A stretch of DNA of 61,968 bases from contig DAOUSN010000008.1 in assembly GCA_030627205.1 (NCBI GenBank), positions 1 to 61,968 of the forward strand. The letters run 5' to 3'. The stretch comes from Methylococcaceae bacterium (lineage in GTDB: Bacteria > Pseudomonadota > Gammaproteobacteria > Methylococcales > Methylomonadaceae). Positions 38,158 through 47,642 of this stretch are shown piece by piece. The translations under genes were made by a program, and so were the position numbers. The notes below the pieces were generated by a model that ran no database searches, had not been told where the DNA came from, and worked only from the letters and a program-made list of their open reading frames with translations. Within the stretch, counting starts at the first letter, position 1, and every line of letters begins with the position of its first letter.

Positions 38158-38658
38158 TTATTTTTGTAGTAAAATGTCTTTTGCTTGATTAATTTCAGCC
38201 GCTAGATAATTAGAGCCGCCTCGATCAGGATGTACTTTTTGCATTAATTTTCGATGTGCTAAAATAATTTCTTTATTATCAACACCTGGTGTTAAACCTA
38301 AAACTTCATAAGCTTCATTCTTCGTCATTTTAGTTTTCCGTCTGGGAAGATGGTCTGCTTGTTGATAAGAATTTTGCCTATGTTTACCCTTAAATATAGA
38401 CCATAGCTGATGAAGTTGCGGAGAAAATCGCAGTAATAAAGGTAATAGTCGTGCAATAGCCGCAATGGCAAGGGCTAATAATGCAAGAATAGCATTTAGT
38501 TTTCCTGTAAGTAATAAAAATAATAACCCAAAAGCCAGCATCCAAAAGCTTATTTTTCTAATGTATTTTGCTTGGATTTCCGCAGGTATTTTTAAAAATA
38601 GCCATAATAAAAACCATACAAACAAAATTAACAGTATAATTAAAAAAATCCTAATCAA
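38158..38658 (-). CDS. membrane-anchored J-domain protein
   Basis: 166 residues: two or three hydrophobic helices (about 3-25, 32-72) and a C-terminal J domain (about 110-166) with the HPD motif in [13 protein letters not shown]. The layout resembles Pam18/TIM14-type and DjlA-like DnaK co-chaperones. The start appears to be a TTG at 38658, since no ATG precedes the membrane segment and AAGGT lies at a suitable distance. Substrate unknown. Confidence 0.85.
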   Translation of the reverse strand: MIRIFLIILLILFVWFLLWLFLKIPAEIQAKYIRKISFWMLAFGLLFLLLTGKLNAILALLALAIAAIARLLPLLLRFSPQLHQLWSIFKGKHRQNSYQQADHLPRRKTKMTKNEAYEVLGLTPGVDNKEIILAHRKLMQKVHPDRGGSNYLAAEINQAKDILLQK

Positions 38659-38754
38659 TGTACGTTACCTTTAAATGTTGATAAATTTATATAAAAATTG
38701 ATTTTCTACGTTAACGAATATTCTCCATTTTAACTAACTATCTATGGTTTAATT

Positions 38755-39003
38755 ATGCCAGAAAATAAGTATTCATCCGAAAAAAATCATTATGCCCGCG
38801 AAAAAGAATCAGGCTTTCTAGAAAAAATAGGGGTTAAATATTATCAACAAATGGATGAAACCCTTTATTATTTTTACTATGCTTTAGTTGTTATTGCCAT
38901 GTTGGTAATAGAAATGGTGGTCTTATTTTGGTTAAGTTTAAGAACGGTACATAGTTTAGCGTGTTTAACTGGTCATCATCACGTAAATGATGCAGTTATG
39001 TAA
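38755..39003 (+). CDS. small membrane protein, unknown function
   Basis: 82 residues with a charged N-terminal half (YYQQMDETLYYFYYA), one membrane helix at about 41-65 and a short C-terminal tail with Cys70 and three histidines (CLTGHHHVNDAVM). It stands alone between a J-domain gene and a cytochrome gene of opposite direction. The tail could bind metal, but nothing proves this. I do not recognise a family. Confidence 0.6.
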   Translation: MPENKYSSEKNHYAREKESGFLEKIGVKYYQQMDETLYYFYYALVVIAMLVIEMVVLFWLSLRTVHSLACLTGHHHVNDAVM

Positions 39004-39062
39004 ACTTGATTTTGAGCCTGGATAAAAAAATAATTATCAATACGTAGTAATTATTTAAGAAC

Positions 39063-39084
39063 ACCCTCCTTGTAAAAGAAGGGT
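39063..39084. terminator. hairpin between convergent genes
   Basis: ACCCTCCTT / AAGAAGGGT with a four-base loop and one mismatch, between the small membrane protein gene and the converging cytochrome gene. T-rich sequence follows on both strands. Confidence 0.45.
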
Positions 39085-39101
39085 ATCTTATAAAAATCAG
39101 T

Positions 39102-41015
39102 TCAATTGTTTTTTGAAATAGAAACCGATATTCCCACTAGACTGGTGGATTTTAACGAAGAAGCTTCAAACATTTGTTTAAACCGAGTGATTTCATGATC
39201 TTGTTCTTTAAACAAATCTTGAGCAAATGCATAAGCTAAAGTCTGATAAATTAATTCAGCTTCTATGGTGTAGTTTGATGCCGTTAAATTATTAAGTACA
39301 AACTCAACCCGATCACTGCCCCCTATAAAATTTTCATCAGCTACAGCCGCACCTTGTACTTGAATTTTATTAGGCACAGTTGCTTTATCAAAGCCTTTAG
39401 GTAATAAACGATTATCTTTTACATAACTTTTTGCGCGTAATAACGTATAAGTGACTTGATTTTTATAATCTTGCATAATCGCTTCATAAACTTGAACCTG
39501 CTCAGGAGATTCAATCCGTTGGTAATGCGGCTCATATTGCCCTTGATCTTTATCTGAATCTAATTCAACCACGCTACCATCAGGGTTTACTTTCCCCGTT
39601 TCAAAAACAATATTTTCGTCAGCATCTCGCACAGTAACATGGAGAATCACTCTTCGTGATGGATAACCTGTCGGTAATTTATGCCCTGTTTCACTGTTAA
39701 TATTTAAACTAAATTTTAATTGTCCCGCGTTTAATGAGGTGTTTGTTATCGCCAATGTTGCTGAATTATTCAATAATTTTTCTGCATTCGATAAACTATT
39801 AGAAAAATCAGTAGACGCAACCCCTAAAGGCTCTCTATATTCTTGTAAAATAGAGAGCATTAAACGGTTTGCCCCTAAAAAATTGTGTTGGGCAAAATCA
39901 TCACGCTTAGGATTATCTCTCGGACGACTGGCAATCGCAACGCCATCTGCTCGCTCCATATGACATTGCTGACAGCTTTTTGTTTGTGCAAAATCACTGT
40001 TTAGCCATTCACTATAAGGCATTTGTTCAGGAAATTCATCCTCAACTGTCTGACTTAAAATAGTTCCATTTTCATCGGTATAAGGGGTGGTTAAATCATG
40101 ACAACTCGCACATAACTCCGATGTTTTTATATGCTCACTATAGACAGGGGTAAAATTAGCCATATTCCGCATTGGCATCGTATTAACATTTTGATACGGA
40201 CCATAAATAAGTCTCTCGGTACTCGTTGGATAGCTATCAATAGCAAAATGTCCTGAATAACCTGCGTTCGTACCAAAAGGCGCATTCGGAGAAATTTGAT
40301 GGCATAAGGAACAACTCACGCCATTGGTTGATAAATCAAAATAAGGATTATCTTTATTTAAAATACCCTCACCAAATACCGCTTGAATAGGATCATGTTG
40401 TTTTCTGGCTTCTTCATTGGCCATCGGTGCATGACAACGGGTACATTTGTCTTGAATAGTAGTTTTTAATTGCGGAGTTCGATTTAACTCACTTTTAACC
40501 TTTGCCTGCCAAAAAGGATCACGGGTTGCATTAGCCATCATCGTGGTTTGCCATGATGAAACAATAGAAACATCTTTGCCCGTATTATCTTCCAATTCAT
40601 TATGACATTGAGCGCAAACCCCAGAACCACTAAAATGTTGTGAGGTAAAAATAGTTCGCCCAAGAGGGGTATTGCTTACTTTTAATAAATTATTGACTTG
40701 AAATAAATTATCGCCTAGATAATCTATATCCGCTGCATATTGCTGTGTTCCTGCACGGATATTTGAAACATGGAAATTTAGATTTTTATCAACAGGAACT
40801 AGTTCAGTTTTAGGAACAGTATTAGATTGAGGGCTAACTTGATCTAATCTAAGTTGATTAGGTGGAAGAAACGTTAAATCCGCTTGATAAAGTTTCTCTT
40901 GGTACTGAATAAAAGGAATTTTTAGTTGATTAGTTTCTGAATCAAAACTAGCATCAGCTAAACAATTTCCCATGAAAAAGCTTAAACTCATGAATGTTAA
41001 AATTTGTATTTTCAT
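39102..41015 (-). CDS. secreted five-haem c-type cytochrome
   Basis: 637 residues from the ATG at 41015 (MKIQILTFMSLSFFMGNCLA signal peptide). Five CxxCH sites are visible: CAQCH, CTRCH, CSLCH, CASCH and CQQCH, so it probably carries five haems in its central part. The C-terminal 250 residues form a beta-rich domain starting with the conserved wording GHKLPTGYPSRRVILHVTV, shared by a family of multihaem cytochromes. Likely periplasmic or surface electron transfer; the partner is unknown. It is co-directional with and 95 bases downstream of a secreted discoidin-like protein. Confidence 0.88.
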   Translation of the reverse strand: MKIQILTFMSLSFFMGNCLADASFDSETNQLKIPFIQYQEKLYQADLTFLPPNQLRLDQVSPQSNTVPKTELVPVDKNLNFHVSNIRAGTQQYAADIDYLGDNLFQVNNLLKVSNTPLGRTIFTSQHFSGSGVCAQCHNELEDNTGKDVSIVSSWQTTMMANATRDPFWQAKVKSELNRTPQLKTTIQDKCTRCHAPMANEEARKQHDPIQAVFGEGILNKDNPYFDLSTNGVSCSLCHQISPNAPFGTNAGYSGHFAIDSYPTSTERLIYGPYQNVNTMPMRNMANFTPVYSEHIKTSELCASCHDLTTPYTDENGTILSQTVEDEFPEQMPYSEWLNSDFAQTKSCQQCHMERADGVAIASRPRDNPKRDDFAQHNFLGANRLMLSILQEYREPLGVASTDFSNSLSNAEKLLNNSATLAITNTSLNAGQLKFSLNINSETGHKLPTGYPSRRVILHVTVRDADENIVFETGKVNPDGSVVELDSDKDQGQYEPHYQRIESPEQVQVYEAIMQDYKNQVTYTLLRAKSYVKDNRLLPKGFDKATVPNKIQVQGAAVADENFIGGSDRVEFVLNNLTASNYTIEAELIYQTLAYAFAQDLFKEQDHEITRFKQMFEASSLKSTSLVGISVSISKNN

Positions 41016-41080
41016 TGAACCCAATATATAAGTAAATTATAAAATTATAATTTTAAACTATTCATCAATATTCTGAAAGA

Positions 41081-41121
41081 TTTCACATTTCACATTTCAC
41101 ATTTCACATTTCACATTTCAC
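41081..41121. repeat. seven-base tandem repeat TTTCACA
   Basis: Five perfect copies plus six bases of a sixth. The stop codon and last residues of the 41111-42118 gene lie inside this array, so a change in copy number would alter the C-terminus of that protein. Confidence 0.9.
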
Positions 41122-42118
41122 TTGTTCTACTCGGAGAAACTTCATAGGCTTTAATTTCAATTAACCCTGTGTTTCCGCCAGTACTAGAAACAACATCTAA
41201 GCGAATAGAGCTTGTTTGACGATTAAGAGGAAATTGATGCGCTTGGGTTGTGTTCGGTAAATTAAAAGGTAATACCTCACCGCTATCTGTTGTAATCGTA
41301 AACGTTAAAATTTTTGCGGTGTCATCACTCATTGAACGAGAAAAAACTTCGATCGTTTCAATTTGTTTTGATTCTGCTAACGTTATTTCAATAAACGCAT
41401 TATCACCATCATTACTTGATGACCATGCGGTCGCATTAGACCCGTCAATAGCACTATTTGCCCCCCAGATTTCATTATTATTCACCCCTGAAAAGTTACT
41501 ACTAACAGCGGTAATTGTCGCTCCATTATTAAGTGAAAGTAAATTATTATCCGTAATTGTTCCCCCTGTGGTTTTAAATGTTGCCGCAGGTGACCAATAT
41601 ATTTTCCCTGTCGCATCTGTCCCTTGAACACGGTAGTAATAAAGTGTATTTTCTTCTAGTTTACTTAATATCGGGTTATGATTAATAATTGCACCACCAT
41701 TCATATTTAAATCAGTTGCAATTTGACCAAAATTAAGCGTTTTACCATACACCACCGAACAAGCAAGAGGAATACTGCTTACAAAAGTTAAACGCGCATC
41801 GGTTGCCGTAATATCAACAATACTAGGTGCAACCCCTTCTGTAACTAAAGCTAAACTTAATAATGAAGGCGGAATATCGGTTTCAGATAACACACCAAAA
41901 TCACTTACCGTAAAGGTAATGGCATCAGAAGGTGTTTTTTGATAGTCAAGATCAGCCCATATATATTGTAACTGCTCTTTATTTTGAAATATAATCAGTG
42001 GAATATGTAATTGTAAACTCTCAGATAAAGTTGCAGAATCTGCTATTGATGATGTAGTCGTTGCAAAAAGAGAGGCGGTTACTAACAAAGTATTATTAAA
42101 AATTTTTTTGATTGTCAT
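41111..42118 (-). CDS. secreted protein with FN3-like and F5/8C (discoidin)-like domains
   Basis: 335 residues with a signal peptide (to about 27, STTSSIADS). Residues about 95-185 look like a fibronectin-III/phosphatase-N-type beta sandwich (LEENTLYYYRVQGTDATG). Residues about 190-330 resemble a discoidin/F5-8C carbohydrate-binding domain: WGANSAIDGSNATAWSSS, FIEITLAESKQIETIEVFSR and a closing GLIEIKAYEV. It lies upstream of the five-haem cytochrome on the same strand, so it may anchor or localise that protein at the surface; this is an inference. Its 3' end falls in a heptanucleotide repeat. Confidence 0.75.
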   Translation of the reverse strand: MTIKKIFNNTLLVTASLFATTTSSIADSATLSESLQLHIPLIIFQNKEQLQYIWADLDYQKTPSDAITFTVSDFGVLSETDIPPSLLSLALVTEGVAPSIVDITATDARLTFVSSIPLACSVVYGKTLNFGQIATDLNMNGGAIINHNPILSKLEENTLYYYRVQGTDATGKIYWSPAATFKTTGGTITDNNLLSLNNGATITAVSSNFSGVNNNEIWGANSAIDGSNATAWSSSNDGDNAFIEITLAESKQIETIEVFSRSMSDDTAKILTFTITTDSGEVLPFNLPNTTQAHQFPLNRQTSSIRLDVVSSTGGNTGLIEIKAYEVSPSRTSEM

Positions 42119-42436
42119 TTCTTTCCCGTCATAAAAAATAAAAACTAAATTTTTAAGATATTTAATGCTTCATTAAATTTCGGTGATTTTACAAAATTTA
42201 GTAGAAACTATCGGCATGAATTAAATCATCCTAGAGAAGAAAACCTAATTTTTTTGGCATCCTTCCTTTCTAGCTTTACATTTTATAATATTGAACTAGG
42301 AATAGCACCTTTTCAAGGAATGCATTCACTATAAAGATCATAATATAAAACAAAAAATTGTAAACTATTAATATTTTAGGCTCAAATAGTTAATAAAACT
42401 AAACAACAACGTTTTAATTTAACCCTAGACTTAAGC
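42119..42436. other. 318-base divergent intergenic region
   Basis: Between the secreted protein gene (minus) and the AsmA/YdbH-like gene (plus). No gene is visible. It contains the palindrome TTTAATG-CTT-CATTAAA at 42161-42177, whose core recurs at 45783-45799 in front of mobB. A GGGAAAG ribosome-binding site for the leftward gene lies next to 42119. No other recognisable site. Confidence 0.5.
42161..42177. repeat. palindrome, copy 1 of a repeated 17-mer
   Basis: TTTAATG-CTT-CATTAAA, a perfect seven-base inverted repeat. The 17-mer TTAATGCTTCATTAAAT (42162-42178) is found again exactly at 45783-45799. Possible operator, but AT-rich palindromes can recur by chance. Confidence 0.4.
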
Positions 42437-44491
42437 ATGGCTAAATATCTTTTTTTATTGTTAATAATTATGACCTCTACTTCTGCCTATGCATTGGAAT
42501 TAATAACCTTAAAACTGAAGCAACTAGAAATGCAAAACTGGCAGTTACAAGGAATAGAGGTCAGTTTAGGAGCAATGAGCCAACAAAAACAACAGCTTGG
42601 GTTAGCAATACAAAAGCTAGGATTACCTAAACCTTTTAATGACTTGAAACTGGTTGATATTCGTTGTGAGCAATTTAGTTGGAGCGATACTAAAATTCAT
42701 TGCCAACAAGGTAATGCCTCTATTCAATCAAAACGTTTTAATTCCCCACGCTTTAATTTTTCATTTCTCATTAGTGAGGCAAAGAGCCAATTTAGTATTA
42801 ATCATCTTGAATTATTACAAGGGATTTTTAATCTACATGCGACTTTAAATTTAGACCAGTGGGATATAGAATTAAAAGGGCAAAAAGTAGGCTTAAAATT
42901 ATTGCAACAATTATTAATTCCAAAACATAAGCTTGCTAAAGGTTTTGTTAATTTTACCATTAATACCCATGGTAAAGGCTTAGAACCGATTAAAATTAGT
43001 GCTAATATTAGTATTAATCAGCTTTCAATACAGAGTAAAGATGGTAAAAAAGCCACAGAATCTTTAACTCTAGCTACAACTCTTAAAGCAACGCAATATA
43101 AAAAAAGTTGGTATTGGCAACAAACAAGCATTTTTAAGCAAGGAAAACTTTATATAGAGCCACTTTTTTTAGAAAATAAAAATACGGCAGTTAGTTTAAA
43201 CAGTAACGGTTGGTTTGACACTATTAATCAACAATTAGAAATTAATAAAATACGTTTTATCCACCCTGAGATTGCATCTATAGATGCCTACGCAACCATT
43301 AAGTTTAAACCGAAATTTAACCTGGTAACAGCTAAAGCTCATGCTCAAATTGAAAGCCTACAACAATTATCTGCAACTTATTTAAACTCAGTAACCGAAA
43401 CTACATTACTAGAAGGAATTACTTTAGAAGGTAATATTGATGCAGGGTTTAGTTTGATTAATAATCAAGTTAATAATGCTTATTTAACCACCAGTGCTTT
43501 ACAAATTAAAGACCCTAAGAAACGATTTAATTTATACGATGGAGCTATTATTCTTAATTGGTCAAACGATAAAGATTTTAAAAGAGAGTCTACAATTAGC
43601 TGGAGACAATTAGATTTAGTTTCAATTCCTATTCCGAGAACTTACTTTACCCTGTTATTAAAAAATAAACAAATAAGTTTATTAAAACCCTTTGATATTC
43701 CTCTGTTAGCTGGAAATATACAAATTAAAAAGTTTGATTGGCAAATAAGAGCAGATAATACCCCTAAAATTGTTTTTGCAGGGGCTATTCAGGATATTTC
43801 ATTAGAAAAGTTAACTGAATCCTTAGGAATTAAACACCTATCAGGAAATATTAGTGGTGATATTCCAGGAGTGAATTTTGAAACAGGTAAATTAAGTTTA
43901 GAAGGTGGATTAAAAATTAATTTATTTGGAGGAGAAATTAACATTAATCAGTTAGCATTATCAGGATTAAATACGGATTTTTCACAATTTTATAGTGATA
44001 TAACAATAAAAGATTTAGACCTTAATTTATTAACTCAAGAATTTGAATTTGGAGGAATGAAAGGTAAACTTTCAGGTTTTATTAATGAGTTATACATGGA
44101 AAACTGGAAGCCGATACAATTTTATGCGTGGTTAGGAACAGAAGGCGATGATGATTCTAAACATCAAATTAGTCAAAAAGCTGTTGAAAATCTTGCCAGT
44201 ATTGGTGGCGGTGGCGCAGTTGATTTTGTCTCACGGATAATTTTAGGAATGTTTGATAATTTTGATTATGACAAAATGGGGTTAGGTTGTTATCTTCACC
44301 AAGGTGTTTGTCAATTAATGGGTGCGGAAGCGGCTGGCACACGCGGTTATTATATTGTTAAAGGAGGAGGGATTCCCCGTATTGATATCATGGGTTATAA
44401 CACTAGAATTGATTGGGATGTATTATGGGAACGTTTGAGTCGTATTTCTCAAACAGGTGATGTTGTCGTTGATGAGCCTATGATTGAATAA
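42437..44491 (+). CDS. AsmA/YdbH-like periplasm-spanning protein
   Basis: 684 residues with an N-terminal signal segment (about 4-18) and otherwise a long series of beta strands with alternating hydrophobic residues, the pattern of AsmA/TamB/YdbH bridge proteins that move phospholipid between membranes. The C-terminal 180 residues (SLEGGLKINLFGGEININQ to GIPRIDIMGYNTRIDWD) are the best-conserved part and resemble the YdbH-type end. Two Cys near the C-terminus (GCYLHQGVC) could form a disulphide. Family placement rests on style rather than one motif. Confidence 0.62.
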   Translation: MAKYLFLLLIIMTSTSAYALELITLKLKQLEMQNWQLQGIEVSLGAMSQQKQQLGLAIQKLGLPKPFNDLKLVDIRCEQFSWSDTKIHCQQGNASIQSKRFNSPRFNFSFLISEAKSQFSINHLELLQGIFNLHATLNLDQWDIELKGQKVGLKLLQQLLIPKHKLAKGFVNFTINTHGKGLEPIKISANISINQLSIQSKDGKKATESLTLATTLKATQYKKSWYWQQTSIFKQGKLYIEPLFLENKNTAVSLNSNGWFDTINQQLEINKIRFIHPEIASIDAYATIKFKPKFNLVTAKAHAQIESLQQLSATYLNSVTETTLLEGITLEGNIDAGFSLINNQVNNAYLTTSALQIKDPKKRFNLYDGAIILNWSNDKDFKRESTISWRQLDLVSIPIPRTYFTLLLKNKQISLLKPFDIPLLAGNIQIKKFDWQIRADNTPKIVFAGAIQDISLEKLTESLGIKHLSGNISGDIPGVNFETGKLSLEGGLKINLFGGEININQLALSGLNTDFSQFYSDITIKDLDLNLLTQEFEFGGMKGKLSGFINELYMENWKPIQFYAWLGTEGDDDSKHQISQKAVENLASIGGGGAVDFVSRIILGMFDNFDYDKMGLGCYLHQGVCQLMGAEAAGTRGYYIVKGGGIPRIDIMGYNTRIDWDVLWERLSRISQTGDVVVDEPMIE

Positions 44492-44507
44492 TTGATTTTT
44501 AAATGAC

Positions 44508-44598
44508 TTTTTTTGTTCTTATTTCGTGGATCTGGCAATTTATCCAAAGCCTGCAAAAAAGTGTCGATTTGAACATTATCATTATCTAAAGGTTGCAT
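44508..44598 (-). pseudogene. N-terminal remnant of an ISAs1-like transposase
   Basis: From an ATG at 44598 about 30 residues match the start of ISAs1/H-repeat transposases (FLQALDKLPDPRNKNKKSH, the DDE_Tnp_1-associated domain). The frame then runs into the 3' end of the 42437-44491 gene, so the rest is deleted. It marks an old insertion next to an orphan methyltransferase. Confidence 0.55.
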
Positions 44599-44743
44599 AA
44601 TATTTTCCTTGTTTAAATTGCTTTTTATTATACAATTTGTCAAGGAAATTTTCATGAGAAAGCCGTGGTCGGAGATGTTACCTTGTTATCCAACAGCTCT
44701 GACTACTTGATTCATTACTAATAACAAATAATACAGGTTGGCA

Positions 44744-45733
44744 ATGGCAAGAAAAGTACAGCACGCTTTATTAAGAAAAGCAAAAATCAATAAGAATGAT
44801 GAGTTTTATACACAGCTTTCGGATATAGAAAGTGAATTACAACATTATAAAAATCATTTTAAAGGCAAAGTAGTTTTTTGCAATTGCGATGACCCTAGGA
44901 TTAGTAATTTTTTTAATTATTTTGCATTAAACTTCAAAGAATTAGGTCTTAGAAAATTAATAGCTGCTTGTTACAGAAAACAAGAAATGAATCCATTTAA
45001 TGCCGAAGAATTTAAAAATGGATTTTTCTATGAATATACAAGTGAAGAAGGAGAAAAAATTAAACCAAGTTCAACTGACATTATTCATTTTAAAGGAGAT
45101 GGAGATTTTCGTAGTGCTGAAAGTATCGAACTATTAAAGCAATCAGATATTGTTGTAACTAACCCCCCATTTTCATTATTTAGGGATTATGTAGATCAAT
45201 TAGTTACATACAATAAAAAATTTTTGATAATTGGTAACATTAATGCTATCACCTATAAAGAAGTTTTTAAACTAATTAAAGAAAATAAGGTGTGGTTAGG
45301 AATAAGACTTGGTAGAGGTGTTTCAGGTTTTATTGTACCTGAATATTATGAACTTTACGGCACAGAGACTCGGATTGATAGCTTTGGAAATAAAATAGTT
45401 TCTCCCAATAATTGTTTATGGTTAACTAATTTAGATACTTCTAAACGGCACGAAGATATTACTCTCACAAAGAGATATTTTGGAAATGAAATTGAATATC
45501 CTCAATATGATAATTATGATGGTATTAATGTTAATAAAACTAAAAATATACCATTAGACTACAAAGGATTTATGGGTGTACCTATAACATTTTTACATAA
45601 ATTCAACCCAGAACAGTTTGAAATAATTAAATTCAGAAAAGGAAATGATGAAAAAGATTTATCAATAAATGGAAGATGTCCCTATTTTAGGATTCTAATC
45701 AGAAATAAACGACTGCAAACTAAAATTATCTAA
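44744..45733 (+). CDS. EcoRI-type adenine-specific DNA methyltransferase, orphan
   Basis: 329 residues from the ATG at 44744 (MARKVQHALLRKAK), preceded by AGG; a TTG two codons earlier is less likely. It closely follows the M.EcoRI family (about 326 residues): KNDEFYTQL, VVFCNCDDPRISNFF, and the N6-adenine catalytic motif NPPF in VVTNPPFSLF. No endonuclease gene lies on either side, so it acts alone or has lost its partner. The recognition sequence may be GAATTC-like but cannot be read from the protein. The adjacent transposase remnant supports acquisition by transfer. Confidence 0.9.
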   Translation: MARKVQHALLRKAKINKNDEFYTQLSDIESELQHYKNHFKGKVVFCNCDDPRISNFFNYFALNFKELGLRKLIAACYRKQEMNPFNAEEFKNGFFYEYTSEEGEKIKPSSTDIIHFKGDGDFRSAESIELLKQSDIVVTNPPFSLFRDYVDQLVTYNKKFLIIGNINAITYKEVFKLIKENKVWLGIRLGRGVSGFIVPEYYELYGTETRIDSFGNKIVSPNNCLWLTNLDTSKRHEDITLTKRYFGNEIEYPQYDNYDGINVNKTKNIPLDYKGFMGVPITFLHKFNPEQFEIIKFRKGNDEKDLSINGRCPYFRILIRNKRLQTKII

Positions 45734-45782
45734 CTAGGAATGCTAAACTAAAGTTTAACAACACAGGTTTTATGTTATCTTA

Positions 45783-45799
45783 TTAATGCTTCATTAAAT
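45783..45799. repeat. copy 2 of the 17-mer TTAATGCTTCATTAAAT
   Basis: Exact second copy of the sequence at 42162-42178, 47 bases before the mobB start. Could be a shared operator. Confidence 0.4.
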
Positions 45800-45846
45800 A
45801 CAGAAATAATTATAACTATAAAAAATAAACCAATAAGTTAAAATTT

Positions 45847-46365
45847 ATGCAAAATGCTATCGTTCCTATTTTAGGCTTCATTGCTGCCAGTGGCACAGGG
45901 AAAACTACCTTATTAACCCAATTAATTCCTTTATTAAATCAACAAGGTTTTCGTGTTGGTCTAATTAAACATAGTCATCATAAATTTGAAGTTGATAAAC
46001 CTGGAAAGGATAGCTATCGGTTACGAAAAGCAGGGGCAACTGAAGTTATGTTAATCTCCTCTCATCGACGCGCTATTATTAGCGAATTTGAAGAACCTAT
46101 TGAACCTAAGTTAAATCAACAACTTAAATTATTTGAACAATCTCAATTAGATTTAATTTTAGTTGAAGGCTTTAAAAAAGAAGCATTTCCAAAAATAGAG
46201 TTGCATCGTAAAGTGCTAAACAAACCGTTTTTTTATCCTCAAGATAATAATATTATTGCCCTTGCAAGTGATATTATCCTTAATCTCCCTGATACTATAA
46301 TTCCCTTAGAGCTTAATAACCCTCCTATGATTGCTGATTTTATTAGACAAAAGTTTTTATCATGA
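45847..46365 (+). CDS. mobB: molybdopterin-guanine dinucleotide biosynthesis adaptor MobB
   Basis: GTP-binding helper of molybdenum cofactor dinucleotide formation. 172 residues with Walker A GFIAASGTGKTTLL, the conserved IKHSHHKFEVDKPGKDSYR and LILVEGFKKE. It overlaps moeA by four bases (ATGA), so the pair is coupled. The window shows no molybdoenzyme. Confidence 0.95.
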   Translation: MQNAIVPILGFIAASGTGKTTLLTQLIPLLNQQGFRVGLIKHSHHKFEVDKPGKDSYRLRKAGATEVMLISSHRRAIISEFEEPIEPKLNQQLKLFEQSQLDLILVEGFKKEAFPKIELHRKVLNKPFFYPQDNNIIALASDIILNLPDTIIPLELNNPPMIADFIRQKFLS

Positions 46366-47603
46366 CAAATATTTGTTATGCAGATACGGATTTATTAACT
46401 CCTGAAAATGCCTTAAAGAAAATTTTATCTCATTTACATGCTATTAAGGGTTATGAAATTTGCTCATTAAAAAATGCTTTAGGTCGGGTTTTAACTGACT
46501 TTATTTATTCGCCAATTAATATTCCTCCTGAACGTAATTCGGCAATGGATGGTTATGCGATTATCAGTAGTGATATAAAACCTAATCAGCTTTTTAATTT
46601 AAGTCAGGTAGGAACGTCATGGGCTGGAAAGCCTTTTAAAGGAACATTAACTACAGGGCAGTGTGTGCGAATTTTCACTGGGGCTGTTGTCCCTGAAAAT
46701 ACTGATACCGTTATTATCCAAGAGCGTGTGACTGTTAAAAACAAGCATATTTATTTTCCTAATAATTGCCAACCCTTTGAGCATGTTCGTCAGGCAGGTA
46801 ACGATATTAAACAAAATAAATGTTTATTAACCGCAGGAAAAAAATTAAAACCTGTTGATTTAGGCTTACTAGCCTCTGCGGGTATTCACAGTGTAAAAGT
46901 CACTCCTAAATTACGCCTAGCATATTTTTCCACGGGAGATGAATTAGTCACTATTGGGAGATTATTGCAATCAGGGAAAATTTATGATAGTAATCGCTAT
47001 CTTCTCCACGGTTTATTAGCAGATATTGGTATTGATGCAGTTGATATGGGGGTAATTGCTGATGATGAAACAGCGTTGGAACTGGCTTTAAATTCTGCGG
47101 CAAAAAATTATGATGTTATTATTACCACTGGAGGTGCATCTGTCGGTGATGCCGATTATATTAAGCAAATTTTAGATAAAATAGGTCAAGTTAATTTTTG
47201 GAAACTAGCAATGAAACCTGGTAAACCTGTAGCCTTTGGACATATCGGTAATTGTATATTTTTTGGACTCCCTGGTAATCCTGTTTCTGTGAGTGTGACC
47301 TTTGATAAATTAGTCAAACCTGCTTTATTAAAATTAATGGGGATGAAAGCAGTAAAACCTCTAAGAATTAAAGCAAAAGTTGCCTGCGAAATTAAAAAAT
47401 CAGCAGGGCGAGAAGAATATCAACGTGGTATTTTAACTCAACAATCCACTGGAACATTTATAGTCACCTCTGCTGGTAAACAGGATTCAAATATTATAAC
47501 CTCGATGAGTCAGGCAAATTGTTATATTGTTTTACCAGCTAATTATACAACCGTAAAAATTGGTGAAGAAATTTTGGTTGAGCCATTTGATAGTTTTATT
47601 TAG
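46362..47603 (+). CDS. moeA: molybdopterin molybdenumtransferase MoeA
   Basis: Inserts molybdenum into adenylated molybdopterin. 413 residues with PPERNSAMDGYAI, IFTGAVVPENTDTVI, the MoCF-binding TTGGASVGDADY and GLPGNPVSVSV. Normal length and domain order (I-IV). Coupled to mobB. Confidence 0.96.
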   Translation: MTNICYADTDLLTPENALKKILSHLHAIKGYEICSLKNALGRVLTDFIYSPINIPPERNSAMDGYAIISSDIKPNQLFNLSQVGTSWAGKPFKGTLTTGQCVRIFTGAVVPENTDTVIIQERVTVKNKHIYFPNNCQPFEHVRQAGNDIKQNKCLLTAGKKLKPVDLGLLASAGIHSVKVTPKLRLAYFSTGDELVTIGRLLQSGKIYDSNRYLLHGLLADIGIDAVDMGVIADDETALELALNSAAKNYDVIITTGGASVGDADYIKQILDKIGQVNFWKLAMKPGKPVAFGHIGNCIFFGLPGNPVSVSVTFDKLVKPALLKLMGMKAVKPLRIKAKVACEIKKSAGREEYQRGILTQQSTGTFIVTSAGKQDSNIITSMSQANCYIVLPANYTTVKIGEEILVEPFDSFI

Positions 47604-47642
47604 GAGAGCCATTTAAAAAACGACTTTCCCCAAAACTTAATT

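Noticed and set aside
41081..41121. Short direct repeats considered as a CRISPR array.
   Set aside because: The unit is seven bases with no spacers.
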